64,000 nt of DNA, from contig JAFSQI010000106.1 in assembly GCA_017446685.1 (NCBI GenBank), positions 68,351 to 132,350 on the forward strand. The letters run 5' to 3'. This DNA comes from Butyrivibrio sp. GTDB lineage: Bacteria > Bacillota > Clostridia > Lachnospirales > Lachnospiraceae. Made by a program: the position numbers and the translations under genes. The notes beneath the pieces are model-generated. The model ran no database searches. It saw only the letters and a list, made by a program, of their open reading frames with translations, and was not told the origin of the DNA. Positions within the stretch are counted from its first letter, which is position 1; each line of letters opens with the position of its first letter. Positions 46,286 through 55,237 of the stretch are shown piece after piece.

Positions 46286-49200
46286 ATGGATGGATTTATA
46301 AATAAACAAAAAGTAAAAATAGATCAAATTAAAAATCTGGCTGGTGATGACTATGTAGAAGTTAAAGAAAATGAGCAATTTAAATTATCTGATGACCAAA
46401 AGATAAATGTTGATCAAAAATTTGTTAATGAAGAATTATCTAATCAAAGAGCTTTTTATGACGAATATAAAAAGAAGTTTAAAAATAATTACGTAGGTGC
46501 AATTATATATGAATCTAACTACAAAGATCCCCAGGATCTGAAAATTCAAGATCACAACCAGGTTTATTTGAATCGTAAACAAAGAAAGCAAAAAGCAAGA
46601 AACAGCTTGAATAAATGGCAAAATCTTGTACCGTATGGCCTTACTTTAGATAAGAAAAATACAGGTATATATGCATTGGACCTAATGAAGGGAACAATCA
46701 AATATGCGACAATTGAAAATAAAAAAGATGAGATTATTGAAAACGCATTAAAAGATGCCGGATCAGAAAATGTTGACCTGTTTAAAGCATACATTAATCA
46801 GATTAAAGCTCTTGGACCAGATCTTGAAATTGAAGATGCTGAAAAAAACAAACTTGATGAAAAAATTGTTATATCTCAGAAATCTATTAATGAATATACA
46901 AAGTTTATAAAAGATGCAATCAATAATCCTGTTGAGACTATAAAAACAGCAATTAATGATGCGATTTTTTCATATGGAAAAATATCACCAAAGCTGTTAG
47001 AAAAACATGCTATCCCTCAAAAATTTGAAGTATTAAAGCAAATCAGGGATAAATATCGTGCTGCTCATGCAATTTTACAGTCACCTGAAATTGATCAAAG
47101 ATTAGTTGAAATTGCAAGTGAAATAAAATCCAATAAATTAGCAAGAGATAATGTTACACTGGCAACAGAAATATACAGACGACTAGATACTGACTTATGC
47201 TATACTCTGGAACATTATGGAATACGATATACAGACAGAAAATTTTTAGACAAAGGTTCTGTAGAGACAATTGCCTATGAAAATAAAAGTGACGGAGAAT
47301 TAACCCTTCATCTTCTTAATGCGCAAAGAAATAAAAGAGTCACTAAAAAAGAAAACATGGTAGATAATTACTGGGAAGAGCGTGTAAGAAGCAGTGTTCT
47401 AAGAAAAGAAGAACAAAAGGAAACGGAAAATAAAAACCAGGAAAATGAATCTGTAAACAAAGAAAATAAGAACGAAGAATTTAAAGATGAATTTGGAATT
47501 TACAGAACTGTTCAAAAAATTTCTGAATCCATGTCGGATGTGGATGCGCAGAAAAAAGAGCTTTTTGACAAAGCCGCTGATGGTACAAAGAAACTTGCGC
47601 TTGCAATAAGTGATATAGACAGAGAACTTAAAGCAGCTAAAGAAGCTGCAAAAAATGAGAAAAGTTCTTTGGATAAAAGTGTAAGAACAAGACTTAATTG
47701 GTTTATAAGACGTAAAGAGCAGCAACAACTTGATTTAATGCAAAGAGTTGCTGCTTATATGAATGCAATGAGATTTCTTGCTGGAAGAGACATGATCAAC
47801 CCTAACGGAACTCAGATTTTAGATGAATTATCCGCACAAAACTTAAAATTAAAAGAAAATAAAGATAATAAGTTTATTGATGTATCAAATAACTTTAGCT
47901 TTACCAATGAAATCTCATATAAAAATGTAATGTTTCTAACTGATAATACCAGTTCTTTTAATGATTTTAAAAAAAGAATACTCGACAAATTTAAAAATCA
48001 TCCAAGAATTAATATCTTAAAAAATATGTTGGACAATAAGAATGCATCAAAAAAGTATGATATTTTGATTTTGAAAAAAGAAAATCTTGAGGACTTAACA
48101 ATTGAAGAAGTTGGAAGGCATTTTATTGAGCAAGAACTTTCAGATGTTGAATTGAAAAACCTAATCTCTGATTCAGTTAAAGACCTTATGTCTGATATAA
48201 ACGTTTTATATCAAAAAACAAAAAATAAAAAAATTTTTCTTTCAACAGATAATGAGAAAACTAATTTAATTAAGGACTATTTGAATATTCAAAAGACTAA
48301 TTATGCCATTAATAGATTACTTGCAACTAAAACTTCAAATCCAAATAACGACTTTGTTGCAAATTTGTTTGGAAAAACTGAGACTTTCAAGACTATCCTT
48401 GGGGATGATTTTGTAAATAAAAAGGAATGGAAATATGCAGGATTAAAGTTTAAATGCGTAAGTGATGAAATGGAATTATACAGACTAGCCTTTTTAAGCG
48501 ACTACATTCACAATAAAAAATATTCCAATAACATGCTTCGTCCTAACGAGAAAGCTGAATTACTTAAATTAAATTCAAAAAGTAAATTTAATTCGAATAT
48601 GCTCAATTTGCTTAATTTATTCATCGGAAAAATGAATCAGGCAGAATCTTTGCGCAATAGACATGATATAGAATTAAGAGAATTTAAGATAAGGAATCCT
48701 GAATTAGTAGATGAAATTGTTGATGAAGAAATCCATGAAGAGCAAATAGTTAATAAGAATGATAATGTTATAAAGAATGATGATGAAATAAAGAACGAAA
48801 ATGAAATAAAGAATGATAATGTAATAAAGAACGAAAATGTTATAAAGAATGATAGCGAAATAAAGAATAAAAATATACATGAAGATCTTGAAAGAAAAAA
48901 GAAAGAAGATGAAGAACGACTAAAGCTAGAAAGAGAAGAAATTGAAAAAATAATAAGAGAAGAGGAGGAAAAAGAAAAAAGAGAAAAAGAAGAACGTAAG
49001 AGGAAATGGAAAAGTTTCACAAAATCAAATGTATTGAAAAATAAATACGCGATAGAAATCATAGATAAAAAAATCCCATATACTGCTATGGGGGATAAAG
49101 ATCCAGGTACAGATACTTGGGCACATTCTTTAGCATCTTTAATTAATTACAATGCAGGAAAAGCTGTTGTAAGCGGAAAAGATATCTTGTTATCTGATAA

Positions 49201-50653
49201 AAAGAAAAACCTTACTGCAATTTTTGGCGATAACAGGTGTCTTGATGGCGATATCTATGAAATGGGAGATTTTGTTTTTGATTATCTTCCCAATACTGCT
49301 GTTGCAAAAACAAAATTTGATGACTATGAATTCAAAGAAAAAGATGAATTCCTGGCATTTATTAAAATGACAATAGAAAAAAATAGAGCTCCTGTTGTCA
49401 TAAATAGAAAACAAGCATGTATGACTGTTTACGGAATAACCAAAAATAATCAGTTATTATGTAAACGATGTACAAATGATTTTGTTGATGATTTTTATAC
49501 AGAAGATCCAGATGAAGTATTTGAGTATCATCAAAAATATGGTGATATTTCAATGTACTGGTTACAGAAAGTCAGTAATAATGAAAAGGAGTTTAATAAA
49601 GAGTATCCTGAATTTAAACTTGATAAAAATAAAACAAATGTAACTGCTGATAATCCTATAAATCTAAATAATCAAAATGATGGTATTGGTATCAGTAAAA
49701 CAATTGAGCAAAAAATTAACGGTAAAACCACTAAACACGAAGTAAATATATATCTTCCCAGAACTTTAACAGATGCCAAAACAGCTGAAAAGAACGTTAA
49801 TGATTTAAAGAAACTTGAAACCATTCTTACAGAACCACCTATTTTGAAATATGATGAGCATGTTAAGGTACTTGAAAAAGATAATGTACCTCAATATGAA
49901 TATCAGCATAAGACAAATTATTGTTGGGCATGCGCTTTATCCGGACTAATTAATTATCATGCTAACCAAAAAATATCAAGTATGGATACAATCAAGAATT
50001 TTAAAATATCAATTCCTGAGCAAAAAGATACAAAAATACAATCAAAAAATGCTTATGACACTGTAAAAAATGGAATCGTCCGAATAAAAAATGGAATAGA
50101 TGTTGGAAATCCAACAATCTATGGAGATTATCTTTTTACAAAGCTACCCAATACTGCCATAAGAACAGCTCAAATCAGTAAATATGAAGGTAAGATTGAT
50201 ATTTGTAAAAGAAGATTAAAAGAAATTCTAAGCGAACAGTTAAAAAATGGTCCTGTTGCAATTTATAGGAATGAACATTATGTCCTTTGCTACGAGCTTG
50301 ATGGAGATAATATAAAAGTAAAAGATTCAAATCGAAGAGATGCTAATGAAATAAAAAATGACCTATACACAATAAACAATATTTTTAATAGTGTGCAGAA
50401 TGATGGAGGACACATTGAATTAGTATGGCTTGAAAATATTAAAGGAAAAGAAAAGGAGCTGGAAGCAGAATTTGAAGATTTTACTTATGATGAAAAGGAA
50501 ATGACATTTTCTAAAAAAGACAAAAATGCAGATTATAGACCATCAGGTACGGATACGATTCTTCATAAAAATGGTATAGAATCCGGTACAAAACAACCGA
50601 ATGACGTTGTGCTTAATTACATTTATCTGCCTAAACAAATGAAAAATGAGTGA
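46286..50653 (+). CDS. Candidate CIS effector with two papain/C39-like domains, one inactive
   Basis: 1455 residues, with no signal peptide or membrane segment. Residues 1-820 are helical and Lys/Asn/Glu-rich. A six-residue repeat (about 822-862) and a charged coiled coil (about 866-910) follow. Two related domains of the papain/C39 type end the protein. The second (about 1190-1410) has NYCWACALSGLINYH with Cys1213, NEHYVLCYEL with His1331 and VKDSN with Asp1347, a plausible triad. The first (about 920-1130) has DTWAHSLASLINYN with Thr944 in place of Cys and NRKQACMTVYGI without the His, so it cannot be active. Each copy ends with an IYLP strand. Size, lack of secretion signal and position beside a CIS cluster suggest cargo; this is inference. 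Confidence 0.65.
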   Translation: MDGFINKQKVKIDQIKNLAGDDYVEVKENEQFKLSDDQKINVDQKFVNEELSNQRAFYDEYKKKFKNNYVGAIIYESNYKDPQDLKIQDHNQVYLNRKQRKQKARNSLNKWQNLVPYGLTLDKKNTGIYALDLMKGTIKYATIENKKDEIIENALKDAGSENVDLFKAYINQIKALGPDLEIEDAEKNKLDEKIVISQKSINEYTKFIKDAINNPVETIKTAINDAIFSYGKISPKLLEKHAIPQKFEVLKQIRDKYRAAHAILQSPEIDQRLVEIASEIKSNKLARDNVTLATEIYRRLDTDLCYTLEHYGIRYTDRKFLDKGSVETIAYENKSDGELTLHLLNAQRNKRVTKKENMVDNYWEERVRSSVLRKEEQKETENKNQENESVNKENKNEEFKDEFGIYRTVQKISESMSDVDAQKKELFDKAADGTKKLALAISDIDRELKAAKEAAKNEKSSLDKSVRTRLNWFIRRKEQQQLDLMQRVAAYMNAMRFLAGRDMINPNGTQILDELSAQNLKLKENKDNKFIDVSNNFSFTNEISYKNVMFLTDNTSSFNDFKKRILDKFKNHPRINILKNMLDNKNASKKYDILILKKENLEDLTIEEVGRHFIEQELSDVELKNLISDSVKDLMSDINVLYQKTKNKKIFLSTDNEKTNLIKDYLNIQKTNYAINRLLATKTSNPNNDFVANLFGKTETFKTILGDDFVNKKEWKYAGLKFKCVSDEMELYRLAFLSDYIHNKKYSNNMLRPNEKAELLKLNSKSKFNSNMLNLLNLFIGKMNQAESLRNRHDIELREFKIRNPELVDEIVDEEIHEEQIVNKNDNVIKNDDEIKNENEIKNDNVIKNENVIKNDSEIKNKNIHEDLERKKKEDEERLKLEREEIEKIIREEEEKEKREKEERKRKWKSFTKSNVLKNKYAIEIIDKKIPYTAMGDKDPGTDTWAHSLASLINYNAGKAVVSGKDILLSDKKKNLTAIFGDNRCLDGDIYEMGDFVFDYLPNTAVAKTKFDDYEFKEKDEFLAFIKMTIEKNRAPVVINRKQACMTVYGITKNNQLLCKRCTNDFVDDFYTEDPDEVFEYHQKYGDISMYWLQKVSNNEKEFNKEYPEFKLDKNKTNVTADNPINLNNQNDGIGISKTIEQKINGKTTKHEVNIYLPRTLTDAKTAEKNVNDLKKLETILTEPPILKYDEHVKVLEKDNVPQYEYQHKTNYCWACALSGLINYHANQKISSMDTIKNFKISIPEQKDTKIQSKNAYDTVKNGIVRIKNGIDVGNPTIYGDYLFTKLPNTAIRTAQISKYEGKIDICKRRLKEILSEQLKNGPVAIYRNEHYVLCYELDGDNIKVKDSNRRDANEIKNDLYTINNIFNSVQNDGGHIELVWLENIKGKEKELEAEFEDFTYDEKEMTFSKKDKNADYRPSGTDTILHKNGIESGTKQPNDVVLNYIYLPKQMKNE
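48752..48868 (+). repeat. 18-bp tandem repeat coding for a six-residue unit
   Basis: About six or seven imperfect copies of an 18-base unit, AT-rich (for example ATAAAGAATGATAATGTA), encode KN[DE]x[VE]I units in the protease-like protein. The region probably forms a flexible or helical spacer between the helical body and the charged coiled coil, and its length may vary between strains. Confidence 0.75.
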
Positions 50654-50665
50654 TTACTCTTTTTT
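50648..50665 (+). terminator. Short stem-loop with T-run after the effector candidate
   Basis: GAGT (50648-50651) pairs with ACTC (50656-50659), followed by six T. The A-run upstream (50642-50646) can lengthen the stem onto the T-run with one mismatch. It overlaps the stop codon. The stem is short, so termination is likely partial. Confidence 0.5.
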
Positions 50666-50725
50666 CAATTATTTCTTTTGATTGGTTAATTTTTTAAATT
50701 TGAGTACGAAAAGGCATAATATAAT

Positions 50726-52285
50726 ATGAAAATTAGTAAAAAAGCAATTTCATCAATCATAATTTTTACACTTCTTATGAATGCTTTGTTATGTCTAAGC
50801 GGAGCATTTTTGTTCGATAAAATTATAAAAAAGCTATATAATGAGCGTGGTTATGTGGTTGCCAATATCATTTCCGAGCAGATAGACCATGACAAGATCT
50901 CTGAGTATTCAAAAACCTGGAGAACTGACGATTACTATAAAAAAATGGAAATTTATCTAAAATCCATTCAGGAAAAGTCCAATGCTGCATATATCTATAT
51001 TGGAGTACCATCTGATAATAAAACCATAAAATATATTTATGATTCCGGAAGTGAAATGGGCTATGTAGACCCAATTTCGGCTCCATTTGATGAAATATGG
51101 GCAGCATATACAAAAGGCATTATTCCAACTGGATATCTTGAACGGCGTTCACAATATGGTTTTCTTACCTCAAGTTGTCTTCCTATTATCGATAGTACAG
51201 GAAAAGTAGCAGCTTTATTATTTGTTGATACAAACATGGAGGTTATTCTGTCAACACTTAATAGATATGTTTTTAGAATGGTAATTATTTCAGTTATTCT
51301 TCTTGCAATATTCTGCTACCTGAATTGGCATTTTTTGAACAAAAATCTGATTAATCCTATTATGGTTATAAGAAAGAATGTCAGACATTTTGCAGAAAAT
51401 AATGCGCAAAACGATCATTCACTTGAAAAAATAAAAACTAAAGATGAAATAGAAGAACTGGCAGTTTCTGTAAACAATATGGAAAACAGTATTATAGATT
51501 ATATCGATAACATTCGTACTATAATGGCTGAGAAAGAACGTATAGGCGCTGAACTGAACATTGCTACACAAATTCAGGCTGATATGCTTCCAAGAATATT
51601 TCCTCCTTTCCCTGAAAGAAAAGAATTCGATATTTATGCAACAATGAGACCTGCCAAGGAAGTTGGGGGAGACTTTTATGATTTTTTCTTACTTGACAAT
51701 GACCACATTGCGATGGTTATGGCAGATGTTTCAGGAAAAGGTGTTCCTGCAGCTCTTTTTATGGTGATTGCTAAGACACTTATTAAAAACAGGGCGCTTC
51801 TAGACAAAAAATTTTCACCTGCAGAAATCCTTACAGACGTAAATAATCAGCTTTGTGAAGGAAATGAAGTTGAATTATTCGTAACTGTTTGGTTAGGAAT
51901 TTTGCAAATATCTACAGGAAAAGGAATAGCTGCCAATGCCGGACATGAACACCCTGCAATCAAACGCAAAAACGGAAGATATGAACTTATTAAATATAAG
52001 CATTCACCTGCACTTGCAACTATGCAAGGTATAAGAATTAAAGAACATGATTTTTATCTTAACCCTGGAGATTCGTTTTTTGTCTATACTGATGGTGTTA
52101 CAGAAGCAACAAACAAAGATATAAAGATGTTTGGAACTGATAGAATGCTTGATGCTCTTAATAGTTTACCTAATCCAGACGCGAAGACTCTTCTTGAAAA
52201 TGTCAGGAATGAAATTGACAAATTCGTTGAAGATGCTCCGCAATTTGACGATATAACAATGCTTGGTTTTAAATATTTTGGATAA
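50726..52285 (+). CDS. Membrane PP2C-type phosphatase (RsbU/SpoIIE family) with sensor and HAMP
   Basis: 519 residues: a membrane segment (about 9-30), an extracytoplasmic Cache-like sensor (about 35-175), a second membrane segment (about 185-205), a HAMP domain (about 210-265) and a C-terminal SpoIIE/PP2C domain. The metal ligands are in place: GGDFYDFF, MADVSGKGVP, TDGVTEA and the final FDDITML. ATQIQADMLPRIFP is the usual linker helix of RsbU-type enzymes. These phosphatases dephosphorylate STAS antagonists, and the only STAS protein in the window is at 33108. A strong terminator follows, so this gene closes the region. Confidence 0.88.
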   Translation: MKISKKAISSIIIFTLLMNALLCLSGAFLFDKIIKKLYNERGYVVANIISEQIDHDKISEYSKTWRTDDYYKKMEIYLKSIQEKSNAAYIYIGVPSDNKTIKYIYDSGSEMGYVDPISAPFDEIWAAYTKGIIPTGYLERRSQYGFLTSSCLPIIDSTGKVAALLFVDTNMEVILSTLNRYVFRMVIISVILLAIFCYLNWHFLNKNLINPIMVIRKNVRHFAENNAQNDHSLEKIKTKDEIEELAVSVNNMENSIIDYIDNIRTIMAEKERIGAELNIATQIQADMLPRIFPPFPERKEFDIYATMRPAKEVGGDFYDFFLLDNDHIAMVMADVSGKGVPAALFMVIAKTLIKNRALLDKKFSPAEILTDVNNQLCEGNEVELFVTVWLGILQISTGKGIAANAGHEHPAIKRKNGRYELIKYKHSPALATMQGIRIKEHDFYLNPGDSFFVYTDGVTEATNKDIKMFGTDRMLDALNSLPNPDAKTLLENVRNEIDKFVEDAPQFDDITMLGFKYFG

Positions 52286-52305
52286 AAAAGAAGTTAATCA
52301 ATTTT

Positions 52306-52334
52306 AAGAAGACCGCTGAGGCGGTCTTCTTTTT
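52306..52334 (+). terminator. Strong intrinsic terminator after the PP2C gene
   Basis: An 11-bp perfect stem, AAGAAGACCGC (52306-52316) with GCGGTCTTCTT (52321-52331), a TGAG loop and a T-run continuing to 52334. It separates the CIS-linked region from the cellulase gene. Confidence 0.92.
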
Positions 52335-52347
52335 ACGTTTTAACATA

Positions 52348-52400
52348 ATTAAAATTAACCGCTCGCAAACAATGTTTTTTTGTTTTCGGTTAATTTTAAT
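52348..52400 (+). promoter_or_regulatory. 14-bp inverted repeat upstream of the cellulase promoter
   Basis: ATTAAAATTAACCG (52348-52361) is exactly complementary to CGGTTAATTTTAAT (52387-52400). A smaller stem, AAACAA with TTGTTT, lies inside. It ends 10 bases before the proposed -35 box, so it may be a regulator binding site (two half-sites about 39 bases apart) or a second, bidirectional terminator. Confidence 0.5.
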
Positions 52401-52410
52401 CAAAAAAGCA

Positions 52411-52439
52411 TTTACAAGCTAAAACGTTTAAGGTATTAT
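52411..52439 (+). promoter_or_regulatory. Putative promoter of the GH9 cellulase gene
   Basis: TTTACA (52411-52416) and TATTAT (52434-52439) are 17 bases apart, near the housekeeping consensus. The start would leave a leader of about 140 bases before the ATG at 52585. That leader shows only short inverted repeats and a good AGGAGG site. Confidence 0.5.
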
Positions 52440-52584
52440 ATTAATGAATTAACTGACAATTCAATACAGTTTTAATCTTTTGAGTGTAAAATTTCGAAAA
52501 TATAGAATTTTGTTTGTATTTTAAGGTATCCGGCGCGCAGATATCTTCATATAATTACATAATTCTAAGGAGGAAAGTGTTAAA

Positions 52585-55050
52585 ATGCATAAAGTTACAA
52601 AGGCTTTTTGCAAAAAAGCATTGTTGGGTTCATTGTCAGTTCTTCTTGTGGGAACAAGTTGTCATTTTCCAAGCGTTACAGTAAACGCTGCCGGAAACTA
52701 TAATTATGGAGATGCGCTGGCAAAATCTTTATTATTCTATCAGCTTCAGGAATCAGGTAAATTATCTGATGAAACACTATCAAGAACAAACTGGAGAGCA
52801 GATTCAGGTTTGAATGATGGTTCAGATAACAATTTGGACCTTACAGGTGGATGGTATGATGCAGGAGATAATGTTAAATTTAATCTTCCTATGGCATACT
52901 CATCAATGATTCTTGGATGGTCATATTTAAATAATCCTGATGCATATTCCAAGTCAGGTCAGGCTAAATGGATGCTTCATGACTTAAAATGGGCTAATGA
53001 CTATTTTGTAAAATGTAATCCTGATTCAAGAACCTACTATTATCAGGTAGGCGATGGCGGAAAGGATCACGGATTCTGGGGAGCTCCGGAACTTGTAGAG
53101 CTTAAAATGGATCGACCTTCCTTCAAGGTTGATGATACTTCAGCAGGCGGCGGATCCTGTGTTACCGGTGAAGCAGCAGCTTCGCTTGCAGTTGCAGCTT
53201 TAGTTTTCAAGGATTCTGATCCTGCAAGAAGTGCAACATATCTTGAACACGCTAAAACTCTTTACGGAATGAGCGAAAGAGCTTTAAGTGATGCCGGATA
53301 TACTGCAGCAAGTGGTTTCTATACTTCTTACAGCGGATTCTATGATGAACTTGCTCTTGCAGGCTGCTGGCTGTATAAAGCTACAGGCGATAAGACTTAT
53401 CTTGAAAAAGCTGAAAAATACGCAGATTACTTTGGAACAGAATTCCAGGGCGGCGATGAAATTGCTTATTCATGGACAATGTCATGGGATGATACACATT
53501 TGGGAGCATGCCTTCTTCTTGCTGAATTGACCGGAAATGATAAGTACTACACACCAATCGAAAACAGCATTGACTGCTGGAATGGCAAAATTAAAGGCTC
53601 AAATAATATTTCAATTACTCCAGGCGGATTATCATTCCTTAGTGAATGGGGCTCAATGCGATATGCATGTAATCAGGCATTTATCGATTCAATCTATGTA
53701 GGTCTTGATAAGGCTGACAGCGCACATATTGCAGATGCAAATTCCTATATTGAAAGAACTATCAACTATGCTCTTGGAAGCTCAGGACAGAACTTCATGG
53801 TTGGCTATGATGCTAATTCACCAAAGAATCCTCATCACAGAGCAGCTCACGGATGCTGGTCCAACAATTTAAATGCTGAACCTGAAACTTCAAGACATAC
53901 TCTTGTTGGCGCCATCGTAGGAGGACCAGGTGCAGCAAGTGACAGTTCTTATAAAGACGTAAGAAGCGATTATCAGGCTAATGAAGTGGCATGTGATTAC
54001 AATGCCGGCTTCACAGGTGCATGTGCTTACCTCTATGAAAAGAACGGTTATGGTTCAGTTACTACTCCTAGTGCTATAGAAGAGACTGATGGAAAAGAAT
54101 TTGTTTTAAAAGCAGGTATCAACTGCGAAGATAAGAACAACAAGATTAATTTTGTAGAACTTAAGACTGTTATTGAAAATCATACAGCATGGCCTGCAAG
54201 ACTTACAGACAACCTGACACTTCGTATGTTCTTTGACCTAAGAGACGTTATTGCACAGGGCTACAGTGCATCTGATATGAAAGTATCAACAACATATGCA
54301 CAGCACCCAGCAAGAATTTCAGAATTTAAAGAATCAGATCAGGCAGGAATCTATTACATTGATTTAGGTCTTGACGGAGCACAGATATATCCTGGCGGAC
54401 AGAGCGAGTGTAAGTGCGAGCTTCAGATTAGAATTACAGCTCCAGGAAAATGGGATTACTCAAAGAGTCCATGCGTAGCCGGACTTGGTGGAACAAGCAA
54501 CACTCAGATGAGCACTCCTGAGGGAATGCAGCTCTACGAAGGTTCTAAACTTGTACTTGGAGAAGGCGAAGTAAAGCCTCCTGTAGATGATCCTGAGCCT
54601 ACTCCTGAACCTACACCAGATCCAGAGCCTACACCAACTCCTGATCCAGAACCCACACCGGAGCCGGAACCTACACCTACTCCTGATCCAACACCTACAC
54701 CTGACCCAGAACCCACACCAGACCCTGAGCCTACACCTACACCAGAGCCGGAACCTACTGCTACAGAATTGAAGGCTGAATATACAATAAATAACTGGGG
54801 ATCAGGTTACCAGGTTCTCATCAAGGTAAAAAATGATACAACTACAAAGGCTGATTCCTGGACACTTAAAGTTAACAAAAATGATGTAGGAATCGATACA
54901 AGCTGGAACGTAAATATTAAAGAAGATGGAGATTATTATGTAATTACTCCTGTATTTTGGAATTCACAGATAGAACCCGGCAACTCAGTTGAATTTGGTA
55001 TTCAGGGCTCATCACACATAAGTGATTCTGTGGAAATCCTTGTAAAATAA
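52585..55050 (+). CDS. Secreted GH9 endoglucanase with CBM3 and CBM2 modules
   Basis: 821 residues. A signal peptide (cleavage near VNAA, about 37) is followed by a GH9 catalytic domain (about 39-485): [12 protein letters not shown] with the catalytic base pair Asp92/Asp95, HHRAAHG, and [13 protein letters not shown] with the proton donor Glu467. Next is a family 3 CBM of the c type (about 505-655, [18 protein letters not shown] to [12 protein letters not shown]), which feeds single cellulose chains to GH9 enzymes. A Pro/Thr/Glu/Asp linker (about 670-728) leads to a C-terminal CBM2 (about 730-820, [16 protein letters not shown] ... [22 protein letters not shown]). It makes this a processive-type cellulase of a free, non-cellulosomal kind; no dockerin is seen. 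Confidence 0.95.
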   Translation: MHKVTKAFCKKALLGSLSVLLVGTSCHFPSVTVNAAGNYNYGDALAKSLLFYQLQESGKLSDETLSRTNWRADSGLNDGSDNNLDLTGGWYDAGDNVKFNLPMAYSSMILGWSYLNNPDAYSKSGQAKWMLHDLKWANDYFVKCNPDSRTYYYQVGDGGKDHGFWGAPELVELKMDRPSFKVDDTSAGGGSCVTGEAAASLAVAALVFKDSDPARSATYLEHAKTLYGMSERALSDAGYTAASGFYTSYSGFYDELALAGCWLYKATGDKTYLEKAEKYADYFGTEFQGGDEIAYSWTMSWDDTHLGACLLLAELTGNDKYYTPIENSIDCWNGKIKGSNNISITPGGLSFLSEWGSMRYACNQAFIDSIYVGLDKADSAHIADANSYIERTINYALGSSGQNFMVGYDANSPKNPHHRAAHGCWSNNLNAEPETSRHTLVGAIVGGPGAASDSSYKDVRSDYQANEVACDYNAGFTGACAYLYEKNGYGSVTTPSAIEETDGKEFVLKAGINCEDKNNKINFVELKTVIENHTAWPARLTDNLTLRMFFDLRDVIAQGYSASDMKVSTTYAQHPARISEFKESDQAGIYYIDLGLDGAQIYPGGQSECKCELQIRITAPGKWDYSKSPCVAGLGGTSNTQMSTPEGMQLYEGSKLVLGEGEVKPPVDDPEPTPEPTPDPEPTPTPDPEPTPEPEPTPTPDPTPTPDPEPTPDPEPTPTPEPEPTATELKAEYTINNWGSGYQVLIKVKNDTTTKADSWTLKVNKNDVGIDTSWNVNIKEDGDYYVITPVFWNSQIEPGNSVEFGIQGSSHISDSVEILVK
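54590..54766 (+). repeat. Pro/Thr/Glu/Asp linker-coding repeat
   Basis: Repeated 6-12 base units code for PTPEP and PTPDP in the cellulase linker between CBM3 and CBM2. Such linkers are usually extended and often glycosylated. An open frame on the opposite strand here is only a shadow. Confidence 0.75.
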
Positions 55051-55072
55051 AAAAATAGAGTAGATATTTTTT

Positions 55073-55114
55073 CAGGGCTATTGCATTTTTTAATGTATTA
55101 GCTCTGTTTTTTTT
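55073..55114 (+). terminator. Intrinsic terminator after the cellulase gene
   Basis: CAGGGCTA (55073-55080) pairs with TAGCTCTG (55099-55106) with one G-T pair, and the inner TGCATT/AATGTA extends the stem. Eight T (55107-55114) follow. The rest of the gap to 55237 has a TTGACT at 55141 but no clear -10 box. Confidence 0.85.
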
Positions 55115-55237
55115 GCAATAAATGATAAAAAAAGCAATATTTGACTAGAATCTAAAGCTATAAATGTTAATCTATAGGTGGGGAAAAATATCAAATGCTA
55201 TTGTCATTTACGATAACTTAAAAGGTGGGGATTACAT

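Noticed and set aside
48752-48868. Regularly repeated AT-rich units, considered as a CRISPR array.
   Set aside because: The units are 18 bases with no spacers, stay in frame and code for a repeated peptide; no cas gene is present.
54534-54716. Gly/Ser-rich open frame on the - strand in the cellulase gene.
   Set aside because: It is a shadow of the Pro/Thr linker codons.
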